64,000 nucleotides of DNA, from positions 106,210 through 170,209 of the forward strand of contig NZ_QPMK01000007.1 of the NCBI RefSeq assembly GCF_003344785.1, written 5' to 3'. The DNA comes from Thalassococcus profundi. Its GTDB lineage: Bacteria; Pseudomonadota; Alphaproteobacteria; Rhodobacterales; Rhodobacteraceae. The position numbers were made by a program, and so were the translations under genes. Numbering within the stretch: the stretch's first letter is position 1; every line of letters starts with the position of its first letter. A model generated the notes under the pieces. The model searched no databases. It saw only the letters and a program-made list of their open reading frames with translations, and was not told the origin of the DNA. This document shows positions 46,810 to 54,858 of this stretch, piece by piece.

Positions 46810-46827
46810 ATGCTGCACCTGCAGCAT
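46810..46827. promoter_or_regulatory. Perfect 18-bp palindrome, candidate PhaR box
   Basis: ATGCTGCACCTGCAGCAT, two 8-bp arms around CC. It contains CTGC-N4-GCAG, the form described for the polyhydroxyalkanoate regulator PhaR in Paracoccus. It lies between the DUF1127 gene and its likely promoter. The assignment to PhaR is inference. Confidence 0.5.
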
Positions 46828-46897
46828 AGACCGCCGACAGCTCGGAATAGCCGGGCTTCGCCACATGCATGGCTGACCGTTTGCAAACCACCTAAAT

Positions 46898-46913
46898 TTT
46901 ACCAGTTGATAAA
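46898..46913. promoter_or_regulatory. Candidate RutR-type operator upstream of preT
   Basis: TTTACCAGTTGATAAA agrees with the E. coli RutR consensus TTGACCANNTGGTCAA at 11 of 14 defined positions, and with the reverse complement of the box at 51123 at 13 of 16. It lies 52 bp before the preT start. Confidence 0.55.
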
Positions 46914-46916
46914 AAA

Positions 46917-46945
46917 ATTATCCTGTGACAGCTTTTCCGTGACAA
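46917..46945 (-). promoter_or_regulatory. Minus-strand sigma-70-type promoter toward the DUF1127 gene
   Basis: Read on the minus strand: TTGTCA, 17 bases, GATAAT (46940-46945 and 46917-46922). Transcription would start within or next to the RutR-like box at 46898-46913. Confidence 0.45.
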
Positions 46946-46964
46946 CAGAGACGGGAGTTGCCGG

Positions 46965-48287
46965 ATGGATGCAAAAGCCTTGGCCGAGGGCGTGATCGCG
47001 GGACGGCTCAATGCCGACGAGCTGGCGGCCGGATTCACCGACCTGCACGCGCCCCTGACGGACCACGAGGCGGTGGTGGCGGCGGATCGCTGCTATTTCT
47101 GCCATGACGCGCCCTGCATCACCGCCTGTCCAACTGACATCGACATTCCGCTCTTCATCCGGCAGATCGCCACCGGCACGCCGGATGCTGCGGCCAAGAC
47201 GATCCTGAGCCAGAACATCCTGGGCGGGATGTGCGCGCGGGTCTGCCCGACGGAGACGCTCTGCGAAGAGTCCTGCGTGCGCGAGATGGCCGAGGGCAAG
47301 CCGGTCGAGATCGGGCGCCTGCAGCGCTATGCCACCGACGGGCTGATGGCCAAGGGCGTGCATCCGTTCCGCCGCGCAGATCCGACGGGCCGCAAGATCG
47401 CCGTGGTGGGGGCGGGGCCAGCGGGCCTGGCCTGTGCGCACCGGCTGGCGATGAAGGGTCACGACGTGGTGGTCTTCGATGCCCGCGAAAAACCTGGCGG
47501 CCTCAACGAATACGGCATCGCCGCCTACAAATCGACCGAGGATTTCGCGGCGCGCGAGGTCGACTGGCTGATGCAGATCGGTGGCATCCAGATGCAGACC
47601 GGCAAGGCCGTGGGTCGCGACATCACGCTGGAGGAGTTGCGCGCCGACCATGACGCGGTGTTCCTCGGCATCGGCCTGGGCGGCGTGAACGCGCTTTCGG
47701 CGCCGGGGGCGGAGAAGGACGGCGTGCTGGACGCGGTGGGCTTCATCGCCGACCTGCGCCAGACGCCGGACCTGAGTGCCCTGCCGGTGGGCCGTGACGT
47801 GGTGGTGATCGGCGGCGGCATGACGGCGGTGGACGCGGCGGTGCAGTCGAAGCTGCTGGGTGCGCTCAACGTCACCATCGTCTACCGCCGCGGCCGCGCC
47901 CGGATGAACGCCAGCCGCTACGAACAGGAGCTGGCCGCGTCGAAGGGCGTGCGGATCATCTGCAACGCCTCGCCGGTGGCGGTGCATGGCAACGGATCGG
48001 TGCGCGAGATCGAGTTCGAATACACCGACGACGCGCTTCAACCCACCGGCCAGACCTTTCGGCTGGCCGCCGACCAGGTCTTCAAGGCCATCGGTCAGAG
48101 CCTGACCGGCGCCGACCTGCCTGACCTTGCCGGCGGCAAGATCGCGGTGACGGGGGCCGGGCGCACCTCGCTCGACGGGGTCTGGGCCGGGGGCGACTGT
48201 GCGGCGGGCGGCGAAGACCTGACCGTGACCGCCGTGGCCCAAGGGCGCGACGCGGCGGAGGACATACACGCAGCGCTGGCCACATGA
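46965..48287 (+). CDS. preT: NAD-dependent dihydropyrimidine dehydrogenase subunit PreT
   Basis: 440 residues. Two N-terminal [4Fe-4S] motifs (CYFCHDAPCITACP and MCARVCPTETLCEESC), then a glutamate-synthase-small-subunit-like flavin part with VVGAGPAGLACA and VIGGGMTAVDAA and the closing GVWAGGDCA. It feeds electrons from NAD(P)H to PreA for reduction of uracil or thymine, the first step of reductive pyrimidine degradation. It overlaps the next gene by 4 bp. A RutR-box-like site lies upstream. Confidence 0.93.
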   Translation: MDAKALAEGVIAGRLNADELAAGFTDLHAPLTDHEAVVAADRCYFCHDAPCITACPTDIDIPLFIRQIATGTPDAAAKTILSQNILGGMCARVCPTETLCEESCVREMAEGKPVEIGRLQRYATDGLMAKGVHPFRRADPTGRKIAVVGAGPAGLACAHRLAMKGHDVVVFDAREKPGGLNEYGIAAYKSTEDFAAREVDWLMQIGGIQMQTGKAVGRDITLEELRADHDAVFLGIGLGGVNALSAPGAEKDGVLDAVGFIADLRQTPDLSALPVGRDVVVIGGGMTAVDAAVQSKLLGALNVTIVYRRGRARMNASRYEQELAASKGVRIICNASPVAVHGNGSVREIEFEYTDDALQPTGQTFRLAADQVFKAIGQSLTGADLPDLAGGKIAVTGAGRTSLDGVWAGGDCAAGGEDLTVTAVAQGRDAAEDIHAALAT

Positions 48288-48769
48288 GCGAGGCCGTGTA
48301 CCCGCGCCATGCTCTGTCCGCAGAGGGCGGCTGCCGCTGCGGCGGGTTGCGGTTCCGCATCACGGGCCAGCCGATGATGACCTCGGCCTGCCATTGCGCG
48401 GGCTGCAAGCGGATGACCGGTGCGCCCTTTTCCACAACGCTGATCGTGCCCGCCGACGGCTTCGAGGTGACGAAAGGACAGACGCAGCTGGGCGGCTTGC
48501 GCGGGCCGGACCTGCATCACCATCACTGCCCGGACTGCCTGAGCTGGGTTTTCACCCGTGTCGCGGGCGTCGACGCCATCGTGAATGTCCGCGCGGTTCT
48601 GCTGGACGACGCCCGCGGCTTCGTGCCCTTCATCGAAACCTGCACATCCGAGAAACTGCCCTGGGTCGCGACCCCGGCAGAGCACAGCTTTGAGACCATG
48701 CCGCCGGTCGAGGTTTACCAGGACCTGCTGGCGGACTATGCGGCACATCTGTCGCCCGAGGAGGATTGA
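48284..48769 (+). CDS. GFA/CENP-V family zinc-binding protein
   Basis: 161 residues. Zinc-binding Cys motifs of the glutathione-dependent formaldehyde-activating family: GCRCGGLRF, ACHCAGCKRMTGAPF, HHHHCPDCLSW. Most GFA-family proteins outside the founding enzyme have no defined activity. It lies between the two subunits of dihydropyrimidine dehydrogenase, overlapping preT by 4 bp and 1 bp from preA, so it should be co-expressed with them. Its role there is unknown. Confidence 0.88.
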   Translation: MSEAVYPRHALSAEGGCRCGGLRFRITGQPMMTSACHCAGCKRMTGAPFSTTLIVPADGFEVTKGQTQLGGLRGPDLHHHHCPDCLSWVFTRVAGVDAIVNVRAVLLDDARGFVPFIETCTSEKLPWVATPAEHSFETMPPVEVYQDLLADYAAHLSPEED

Positions 48770-48770
48770 A

Positions 48771-50078
48771 ATGGCCGATCTGACCACCGACTTTGTGGGC
48801 ATCAAGAGCCCCAACCCGTTCTGGCTGGCCTCGGCGCCGCCCACGGACAAGGAATACAACGTCCGCCGCGCCTTTGAGGCAGGGTGGGGCGGCGTGGTCT
48901 GGAAGACCCTCGGCGAGGCCGGCCCGCCCATCGTCAACGTCAACGGCCCGCGCTACGGCGCGATCTGGGGCGCCGACCGCCGCCTGCTGGGGCTCAACAA
49001 CATCGAACTGATCACCGACCGCCCGCTCGAGGTGAACCTGCGCGAGATCAAGGCGGTCAAGCGCGACTATCCCGACCGTGCCATGGTGGTGTCGCTGATG
49101 GTGCCCTGCGAGGAAGAGGCGTGGAAGGCGATCCTGCCGCTGGTCGAGGAAACCGGCGCCGACGGGGTCGAGCTCAACTTCGGCTGCCCGCACGGAATGT
49201 CCGAACGCGGCATGGGGTCGGCGGTGGGGCAAGTGCCCGAGTACATCGAGATGGTGACGCGCTGGGTGAAGCAAAACACCCGGATGCCCTGCATCGTGAA
49301 GCTTACGCCCAACATCACCGACATCAAGAAACCCGCCGCGGCGGCGTTGGCCGGTGGTGCCGATGCGGTGTCGCTGATCAACACGATCAACTCGATCACG
49401 AGCGTGGATCTGGACCTCTTCGCACCCGAGCCGACCATCGACGGCAAGGGTGCGCATGGCGGCTATTGCGGCCCGGCGGTGAAGCCCATCGCGCTCAACA
49501 TGGTGGCCGAGATCGCCCGAACGCCCGAATTGGCGCATCTGCCGATCAGCGGCATCGGCGGCGTCACCACCTGGCGCGACGCGGCGGAGTTCATGGCGCT
49601 GGGCGCGGGCAACGTGCAGGTCTGCACCGCGGCGATGACCTACGGCTTCAAGATCGTGCAGGAGATGATTTCGGGCCTGTCGGACTACATGGACAAGAAG
49701 GGCATGGCCGCGACATCCGAACTGGTGGGCCGCGCCGTGCCGAATCTGAGCGACTGGCAGCATCTGAACCTCAACTACGTGGCCAAGGCGCGGATCAACC
49801 AGGACCTCTGCATTTCCTGCGGCCGCTGTTTCGCCGCCTGCGAGGACACCTCGCACCAGGCGATCTCGATGTCGCCGGAGCGGGTGTTCGAGGTCAAGGA
49901 CGACGAATGTGTGGCCTGCAACCTGTGCGTCAACGTCTGCCCGGTCGAGGACTGCATCACCATGGAGCAGATGCCCGCCGGGGCGGTGGACCCGCGCACC
50001 GGGCGCAAGGTCGCGGCGGAGTATGCCAACTGGACGACGCATCCGAACAATCCCGGTGCGGTGAAGGCGGCGGAGTAG
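48771..50078 (+). CDS. preA: NAD-dependent dihydropyrimidine dehydrogenase subunit PreA
   Basis: 435 residues. Dihydroorotate-dehydrogenase-like TIM barrel with FMN (NPFWLASAPPTDKEYN, ELNFGCPHGMSERGMGSAVG including the catalytic Cys region) and two C-terminal [4Fe-4S] motifs, CISCGRCFAACE and CVACNLCVNVCPVEDC. Reduces uracil and thymine to the 5,6-dihydro forms. Start at ATG 48771, with GGAGGA upstream. Confidence 0.95.
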   Translation: MADLTTDFVGIKSPNPFWLASAPPTDKEYNVRRAFEAGWGGVVWKTLGEAGPPIVNVNGPRYGAIWGADRRLLGLNNIELITDRPLEVNLREIKAVKRDYPDRAMVVSLMVPCEEEAWKAILPLVEETGADGVELNFGCPHGMSERGMGSAVGQVPEYIEMVTRWVKQNTRMPCIVKLTPNITDIKKPAAAALAGGADAVSLINTINSITSVDLDLFAPEPTIDGKGAHGGYCGPAVKPIALNMVAEIARTPELAHLPISGIGGVTTWRDAAEFMALGAGNVQVCTAAMTYGFKIVQEMISGLSDYMDKKGMAATSELVGRAVPNLSDWQHLNLNYVAKARINQDLCISCGRCFAACEDTSHQAISMSPERVFEVKDDECVACNLCVNVCPVEDCITMEQMPAGAVDPRTGRKVAAEYANWTTHPNNPGAVKAAE

Positions 50079-50380
50079 GGGGGACCCGGCCCGCTTGCTG
50101 CCGGGCGATGTCAGGTCTGTTTCACCGCCCGGAGTCAAGGCCGCTCGCGGCCGCCGGGCAGCGGCAGCCAGCCCGTCGCATCGAAGGTGCGCCACCCAAC
50201 AACTGCTCGCCTCTGGCAAGACGGGCTGCCGCTTTGGCTGGGTCTGGTGTTGAGCATCGTGGTCGTCCGGATGGTGCAAGTAAAAAGCGCAGAGCGGAGA
50301 GGTCGGAGCGGCATCCCGCTGGCTGCCGGGCGACCTCGGGCCAGGTGCCTGGTTCCGAGATACGGCCGCTCGTTTGAGGC
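50079..50380. other. Spacer between preA and the convergent regulator gene
   Basis: 302 bp with no credible gene. It has a short stem (CCCGGC 50085-50090 with GCCGGG 50100-50105) without a T-run, and the stretch GCTGCCGGGCGA occurs twice (about 50097 and 50328), an imperfect direct repeat of unknown meaning. Confidence 0.5.
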
Positions 50381-51010
50381 TCAGGGCGTGAGAACCTTTC
50401 GGAACATCTGTTCCACATGCCGCGTCGCGCCGTCCCTGGCGCGGGCCTCGTCCGGCATCAGCACGCAGACCTGCGCGTCGAAATCGGCGTAGTGCTGGGT
50501 CATCGCCCAGATCGAGAATATCAGGTGCCCGGGGTCCATCGGCGCCAGCCGGCCCGCGTCCATCCAGCCCTGGATCAGCGCGCATTTCTCGTCGAACAGG
50601 GGTTTCAGCCCGGCACTCAGGTGTGGCCCCATGCGCGGCGCGCCCTGGATGATCTCTCCGGCAAACAAACGGCTTTCGCGCGGATAGGCCTGGCTCATCT
50701 CCATCTTGCGGCGGATGTAGCCCAGCAACTCCTCCAGCGGATCGCCGTCCGGGTCGAGATCGGTCAGCGGCGCCAGCCATTCGGCCATCAGCGCGTTCAG
50801 AAGCTCCACATGGATCGCTTCCTTGCCGTCGAAGTAATAAAGGATGTTGGGCTTGGACAGGCCCGACGCCTCGGCGATCTGGTCCAGCGTGGCACCGCGG
50901 AATCCGTGCTGCGAAAAGACGTCCAGCGCCGCGTCGAGGATGATGCGGCGATTGCGCAGTTGTATGCGGCTGGGCTTTTTCGGTATCGTTTCGGAAGCGG
51001 GTTGCGGCAT
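50381..51010 (-). CDS. rutR: TetR family regulator of pyrimidine use (RutR-like)
   Basis: 209 residues. N-terminal TetR HTH (LDQIAEASGLSKPNILYYFD) and a C-terminal domain of the RutR/YcdC type (SRLFAGEIIQGAPRMGPHL, FSIWAMTQHYADFDAQ). RutR senses uracil or thymine and derepresses pyrimidine breakdown genes. Start at 51010, after GGAGAGG; a longer frame to about 51070 is less likely. Divergent from the ureidopropionase gene with a RutR-box-like palindrome in the spacer. Confidence 0.88.
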   Translation of the reverse strand: MPQPASETIPKKPSRIQLRNRRIILDAALDVFSQHGFRGATLDQIAEASGLSKPNILYYFDGKEAIHVELLNALMAEWLAPLTDLDPDGDPLEELLGYIRRKMEMSQAYPRESRLFAGEIIQGAPRMGPHLSAGLKPLFDEKCALIQGWMDAGRLAPMDPGHLIFSIWAMTQHYADFDAQVCVLMPDEARARDGATRHVEQMFRKVLTP

Positions 51011-51081
51011 CGGCCTCTCCGGTCTTGATGCCGCGGCGGGCAGGAAATGAGCGGCACCTTGCGATTGCATACTTGGCCCAA

Positions 51082-51096
51082 TGTCAAACCTTGACA
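51082..51096. promoter_or_regulatory. 15-bp palindrome in the rutR-hyuC spacer
   Basis: TGTCAAACCTTGACA, arms TGTCAA/TTGACA around ACC. Could be part of a promoter (TTGACA) or a second operator; undecided. Confidence 0.35.
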
Positions 51097-51122
51097 GTCT
51101 CGGGAGGCGTTGCAATCGTGCC

Positions 51123-51138
51123 TTGACCAAATGGTAAA
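51123..51138. promoter_or_regulatory. Candidate RutR operator upstream of the ureidopropionase gene
   Basis: TTGACCAAATGGTAAA matches TTGACCANNTGGTCAA at 13 of 14 defined positions. It is in the spacer between the rutR-like gene and the gene starting at 51199. Confidence 0.7.
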
Positions 51139-51198
51139 AAACAAGCGCCGCGGGCGCAACAGATAACACCGCGACCGCGACTTCTGCAGGGGGATGGC

Positions 51199-52461
51199 AT
51201 GGCAGCACGGGTGGCAGCACAGGGCGAAAACCTGCGCATCGACGGCGACCGGCTGTGGGACAGCCTGATGGAGATGGCCAGGATCGGCCCAGGCGTCGCG
51301 GGCGGCAACAACCGCCAGACCCTGACCGATGCCGATGCCGAGGGCCGCGCACTGTTCCAGGGCTGGTGCGAGGCGGCGGGCTGCACCATGGGGCTCGACA
51401 CCATGGGCAACATGTTCGCGACCCGTCCCGGCACCGACCCCGAGGCGCACCCGGTCTACGTGGGCAGCCATCTCGACACCCAGCCAACGGGCGGCAAGTA
51501 CGACGGCGTGCTGGGCGTGCTGGGCGGGCTCGAGATCATCCGCACTCTCAATGACCTGGGGATCGAGACCAAACACCCGATCGTGGTCACCAACTGGACC
51601 AACGAGGAGGGCACGCGGTTCGCCCCCGCGATGCTGTCGTCGGGGGTTTTTGCTGGTGTTCACCAGCAGGACTGGGCCGAGGACCGCACCGATGCCAAGG
51701 GCCTGCGCTTCGGTGACGAGCTGGACCGCATCGGCTGGCGCGGCGAGGAACCGGTGGGCGCGCGGAAGATGCACGCGTTTTTCGAACTGCACATCGAACA
51801 GGGCCCGATCCTAGAAGCCGAAGGCAAGCAGATCGGCGTCGTCACCCACGGCCAAGGTCTGAGCTGGACGCAGGTGACGATCATCGGCAAGGACAGTCAC
51901 ACCGGGTCCACTCCGATGCCGATGCGCCGCAATGCGGGTCTGGGCATGGCACGGGTGCTGGAAAAGGTCGACGAGATCGCCTGGTCGCACAAACCCCACG
52001 CGGTGGGCGCGGCGGGTCATATCGACGTCTACCCGAATTCGCGCAACGTGATCCCGGGAAAGGTCGTCTTCACCGTCGATTTCCGTTCGCCCGATCTGAG
52101 CGTGATCCAGGATATGGAGGCGCGTCTGCGCAGCGACGGCCAGAAGATCGCCGACGACATGGGGCTCGAGATCGCCTTTGAAAAGGTCGGCGGTTTCGAT
52201 CCCGTGGCCTTCGACGAAGGCTGCGTCGCCGCCGTGCGCGCGGCGGCAGAACGGCTGGGCTACAGCCACATGGACATCATCTCGGGCGCCGGGCACGATG
52301 CCTGCTGGATCAACCAGGTGGCGCCCACGGCCATGGTCATGTGCCCCTGCGTCGACGGTCTCAGCCACAACGAGGCCGAGGAGATTTCACGGGAATGGGC
52401 CACGGCAGGGGCGGATGTGCTGCTGCATGCGGTGGTCGAGACGGCGGAGATCGCCTCGTGA
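51199..52461 (+). CDS. hyuC: Zn-dependent N-carbamoyl hydrolase (beta-ureidopropionase type, M20 family)
   Basis: 420 residues. M20-type metal site in VGSHLDTQPTGGKYDG and NWTNEEGTRFAP, dimerisation domain with SHTGSTPM, and GAGHDACW with CPCVDGLSHNEAE at the end. It hydrolyses N-carbamoyl-beta-alanine (or beta-aminoisobutyrate), the last step of reductive pyrimidine degradation; hydantoinase-linked members act on N-carbamoyl amino acids. Context with preTA and dihydropyrimidinase favours the first. Confidence 0.92.
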   Translation: MAARVAAQGENLRIDGDRLWDSLMEMARIGPGVAGGNNRQTLTDADAEGRALFQGWCEAAGCTMGLDTMGNMFATRPGTDPEAHPVYVGSHLDTQPTGGKYDGVLGVLGGLEIIRTLNDLGIETKHPIVVTNWTNEEGTRFAPAMLSSGVFAGVHQQDWAEDRTDAKGLRFGDELDRIGWRGEEPVGARKMHAFFELHIEQGPILEAEGKQIGVVTHGQGLSWTQVTIIGKDSHTGSTPMPMRRNAGLGMARVLEKVDEIAWSHKPHAVGAAGHIDVYPNSRNVIPGKVVFTVDFRSPDLSVIQDMEARLRSDGQKIADDMGLEIAFEKVGGFDPVAFDEGCVAAVRAAAERLGYSHMDIISGAGHDACWINQVAPTAMVMCPCVDGLSHNEAEEISREWATAGADVLLHAVVETAEIAS

Positions 52462-52694
52462 GGATCGCTTTGGCGCTGGTCCTGCTGCTGGCGGGGTGCG
52501 GCGGGTTCAATCTCGGGCGCGGCGGCGGCAATTCCGACGGTTTGCAGCCCGACGGGTCGATGGTGGTGACCGATGCCGTGGGTGCCAAGCTGGTGGTCGA
52601 TGCCAACGGCTGCCAGTCCGTGGTGCCCGCCAGCGGCGGCCCGGCGGAACCGGTGCTGAGCGCCGATGGCGCGCCGGTTTGCCTGGCGCAATAA
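52458..52694 (+). CDS. Small lipoprotein within the pyrimidine operon
   Basis: 78 residues from a GTG overlapping the upstream stop (GTGA). MRIALALVLLLAGCGG is a clear lipoprotein signal, with the lipidated Cys at about residue 14. A Gly-rich linker follows, then about 50 residues with two further cysteines (NGCQSV, PVCLAQ) that could form a disulfide. I do not recognise the family. It lies 22 bp before the dihydropyrimidinase gene. Confidence 0.75.
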   Translation: MRIALALVLLLAGCGGFNLGRGGGNSDGLQPDGSMVVTDAVGAKLVVDANGCQSVVPASGGPAEPVLSADGAPVCLAQ

Positions 52695-52716
52695 AACGAA
52701 CGACAGGGAGACAGCC

Positions 52717-54171
52717 ATGACCAAAGTCATCAAGAACGGCACCATCGTCACCGCCGACCTGACCTACAAAGCCGACGTGCTGATCGACGGCGGCAAGATC
52801 GTCGAGATCGGGCCGGACCTCACGGGCGACGAGGTGCTGGACGCCACCGGCTGCTACGTCATGCCGGGCGGGATCGACCCGCATGTGCATCTCGAGATGC
52901 CGTTCATGGGCACCTATTCCAGCGATGATTTCGAAAGCGGCACGCGCGCCGCACTGGCTGGCGGGACCACGATGGTGGTGGACTTCTGCCTGCCCAGCCC
53001 CGGTCAGGGTCTGCTCGACGGACTGCAGATGTGGGACAACAAATCGACCCGCGCCGCCTGCGACTATTCCTTTCACATGGCGATCACCTGGTGGAGCGAG
53101 CAGGTCTTCAACGAGATGGAACAGGTCGTCAAGGAACGCGGCATCAACACCTTCAAGCATTTCCTCGCCTACAAGGGCGCGCTGATGGTGAACGACGACG
53201 AGCTCTTCGCCTCGTTCAACCGCTGCGCCGAACTGGGCGCGATCCCGCTGGTTCATGCCGAAAACGGCGACGTGGTGGCGGAGCTTTCGACCAAGCTGCT
53301 GGCGCAGGGCAACACCGGCCCCGAGGCGCATGCCTATTCCCGGCCTACACAAGTGGAGGGCGAGGCTACGAACCGCGCGATCATGCTCGCCGACATGGCC
53401 GGCGTGCCATTGTATGTCGTCCACACCTCCTGCGAAGAGGCGCACGAAGCCATTCGCCGCGCCCGCCAGCAGGGCAAGCGGGTCTGGGGCGAGCCGCTGA
53501 TCCAGCACCTGACGCTGGACGAGAGCGAGTATTTCAACGCCGATTGGGACCACGCCGCGCGCCGGGTGATGTCGCCGCCCTTCCGCAACAAGCAGCACCA
53601 GGACAGCCTTTGGGCCGGCCTGCAGTCGGGATCGCTGTCCGTGGTGGCCACGGATCACTGCGCCTTCACCACCGACCAGAAACGCTTTGGCGTGGGCGAT
53701 TTCACCAAGATCCCCAACGGCACCGGCGGGCTCGAGGACCGCATCCCGATGCTCTGGACCTATGGTGTGGGGACCGGCCGGCTGACGCCGCAGGAATTCG
53801 TCGCCGTGACCTCGACCAACATCGCCAAGATCCTCAACGTCTATCCGAAGAAGGGCGCGATCCTGGTGGGGGCGGATGCGGATATCGTCGTGCTGGACCC
53901 GGAGAAGGAAAAGACCATCACCGCCAGCAAGCAGCAGTCGGCCATCGACTACAACGTCTTCGAGGGCAAGCATGTCAAGGGCCTGCCGCGCTTCACCCTG
54001 ACCCGTGGTCAGGTGGCGGTGCGCGACGGCGAGATGCACCACGAGGTCGGCCACGGCCAGTTCGTCAAGCGCGAGCCCTCAGGTCCGGTCAGCAAGGCGT
54101 TGTCGTCCTGGAAGGAACTCACCGCGCCGCGCCCCGTGGAGCGGACGGGCATCCCGGCGACGGGGGTGTGA
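52717..54171 (+). CDS. hydA: Dihydropyrimidinase
   Basis: 484 residues. Binuclear zinc site in GIDPHVHLEMPFMG, the carboxylated Lys in FKHFLAYKG, and metal His/Asp in VHAENGD, VVHTSCEE and ATDHCAFTT. It hydrolyses dihydrouracil or dihydrothymine to the N-carbamoyl amino acid, the step between PreTA and the ureidopropionase. GGGAG upstream of the start. The stop overlaps the AT-rich next gene by 1 bp (TGATG). Confidence 0.95.
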   Translation: MTKVIKNGTIVTADLTYKADVLIDGGKIVEIGPDLTGDEVLDATGCYVMPGGIDPHVHLEMPFMGTYSSDDFESGTRAALAGGTTMVVDFCLPSPGQGLLDGLQMWDNKSTRAACDYSFHMAITWWSEQVFNEMEQVVKERGINTFKHFLAYKGALMVNDDELFASFNRCAELGAIPLVHAENGDVVAELSTKLLAQGNTGPEAHAYSRPTQVEGEATNRAIMLADMAGVPLYVVHTSCEEAHEAIRRARQQGKRVWGEPLIQHLTLDESEYFNADWDHAARRVMSPPFRNKQHQDSLWAGLQSGSLSVVATDHCAFTTDQKRFGVGDFTKIPNGTGGLEDRIPMLWTYGVGTGRLTPQEFVAVTSTNIAKILNVYPKKGAILVGADADIVVLDPEKEKTITASKQQSAIDYNVFEGKHVKGLPRFTLTRGQVAVRDGEMHHEVGHGQFVKREPSGPVSKALSSWKELTAPRPVERTGIPATGV

Positions 54172-54857
54172 TGCTCACGTTTGGTCCTGCCGAGACTTTT
54201 CAAGAGAAAGCAGAGAGCTATGCTTCGATCGGTTTGTACTTGGCTGAAGTCTCGAATTTAGATTTTGAAATCGACCAGTTCATTGCAGAAGTTGCAAGAA
54301 AGCACCCAGAGCTTTCCAGATCGCGAAGTAAGCGATTTCCAAAGAAATGGCGTCATAAGATTGCGTTCTGCGTGGAAATTATTGAGGTTATTCCAGATCT
54401 GCGTAGAATTCCAATCTACTCGGATGGTTATCTTTCCATGGATTATTTAAGTTACGCCGTTGATGAAATTTTTTATGTAAGAAACTTGGTTGCACATGGC
54501 TCCATTGATGTAGTGCGTAATCACCTTGGAGTTAAAAGTTGGACTGCATCAAAGGCTACATTCGTTCGAGATGCAGATAATGCAGAATGTTATAGTGTTT
54601 CAAGATATAGGTTCTCAGAACACTATCTTGAGGAGCTTTTCCATAGATCGGTAGCATTGAGAAAGTACTTCTTTGCTTTACGCCGATTTCTCGAGGCAGG
54701 TGAAAATTGGGAGTCTCGATACCAGGAAGATAAGCAAATTCGCGAAAATAGAAAATTTATAATCGAGATATTGGGAGGCAACGCACCGGATTGGTTGTTT
54801 GTTGAGGGCGACCTAACTGCTCGGATGACTTTTCAAGAGAAGGTGTCTGGCAATTAA
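54171..54857 (+). CDS. AT-rich hypothetical protein with HEPN-like RNLVAH motif
   Basis: 228 residues. I do not recognise the full-length family. It is alpha-helical, and FYVRNLVAHG (R104, H109) matches the Rx4H motif of HEPN domains, many of which are RNases in toxin-antitoxin and defence systems. Unlike all its neighbours the gene is visibly AT-rich with many A/T-ending codons, a sign of transfer. It sits exactly between the dihydropyrimidinase and ABC ATPase genes on the same strand. No partner antitoxin-like gene is present. Confidence 0.72.
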   Translation: MLTFGPAETFQEKAESYASIGLYLAEVSNLDFEIDQFIAEVARKHPELSRSRSKRFPKKWRHKIAFCVEIIEVIPDLRRIPIYSDGYLSMDYLSYAVDEIFYVRNLVAHGSIDVVRNHLGVKSWTASKATFVRDADNAECYSVSRYRFSEHYLEELFHRSVALRKYFFALRRFLEAGENWESRYQEDKQIRENRKFIIEILGGNAPDWLFVEGDLTARMTFQEKVSGN

Positions 54858-54858
54858 T

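Noticed and set aside
46754..46891. N-terminal extension of the DUF1127 protein to GTG 46891
   Set aside because: The extra residues show no family similarity, and a good ribosome site precedes the ATG at 46753.
50122..50418. Minus-strand frame of 98 codons in the preA-rutR spacer
   Set aside because: No ribosome site, no recognisable domain, and it overlaps the end of the regulator gene.
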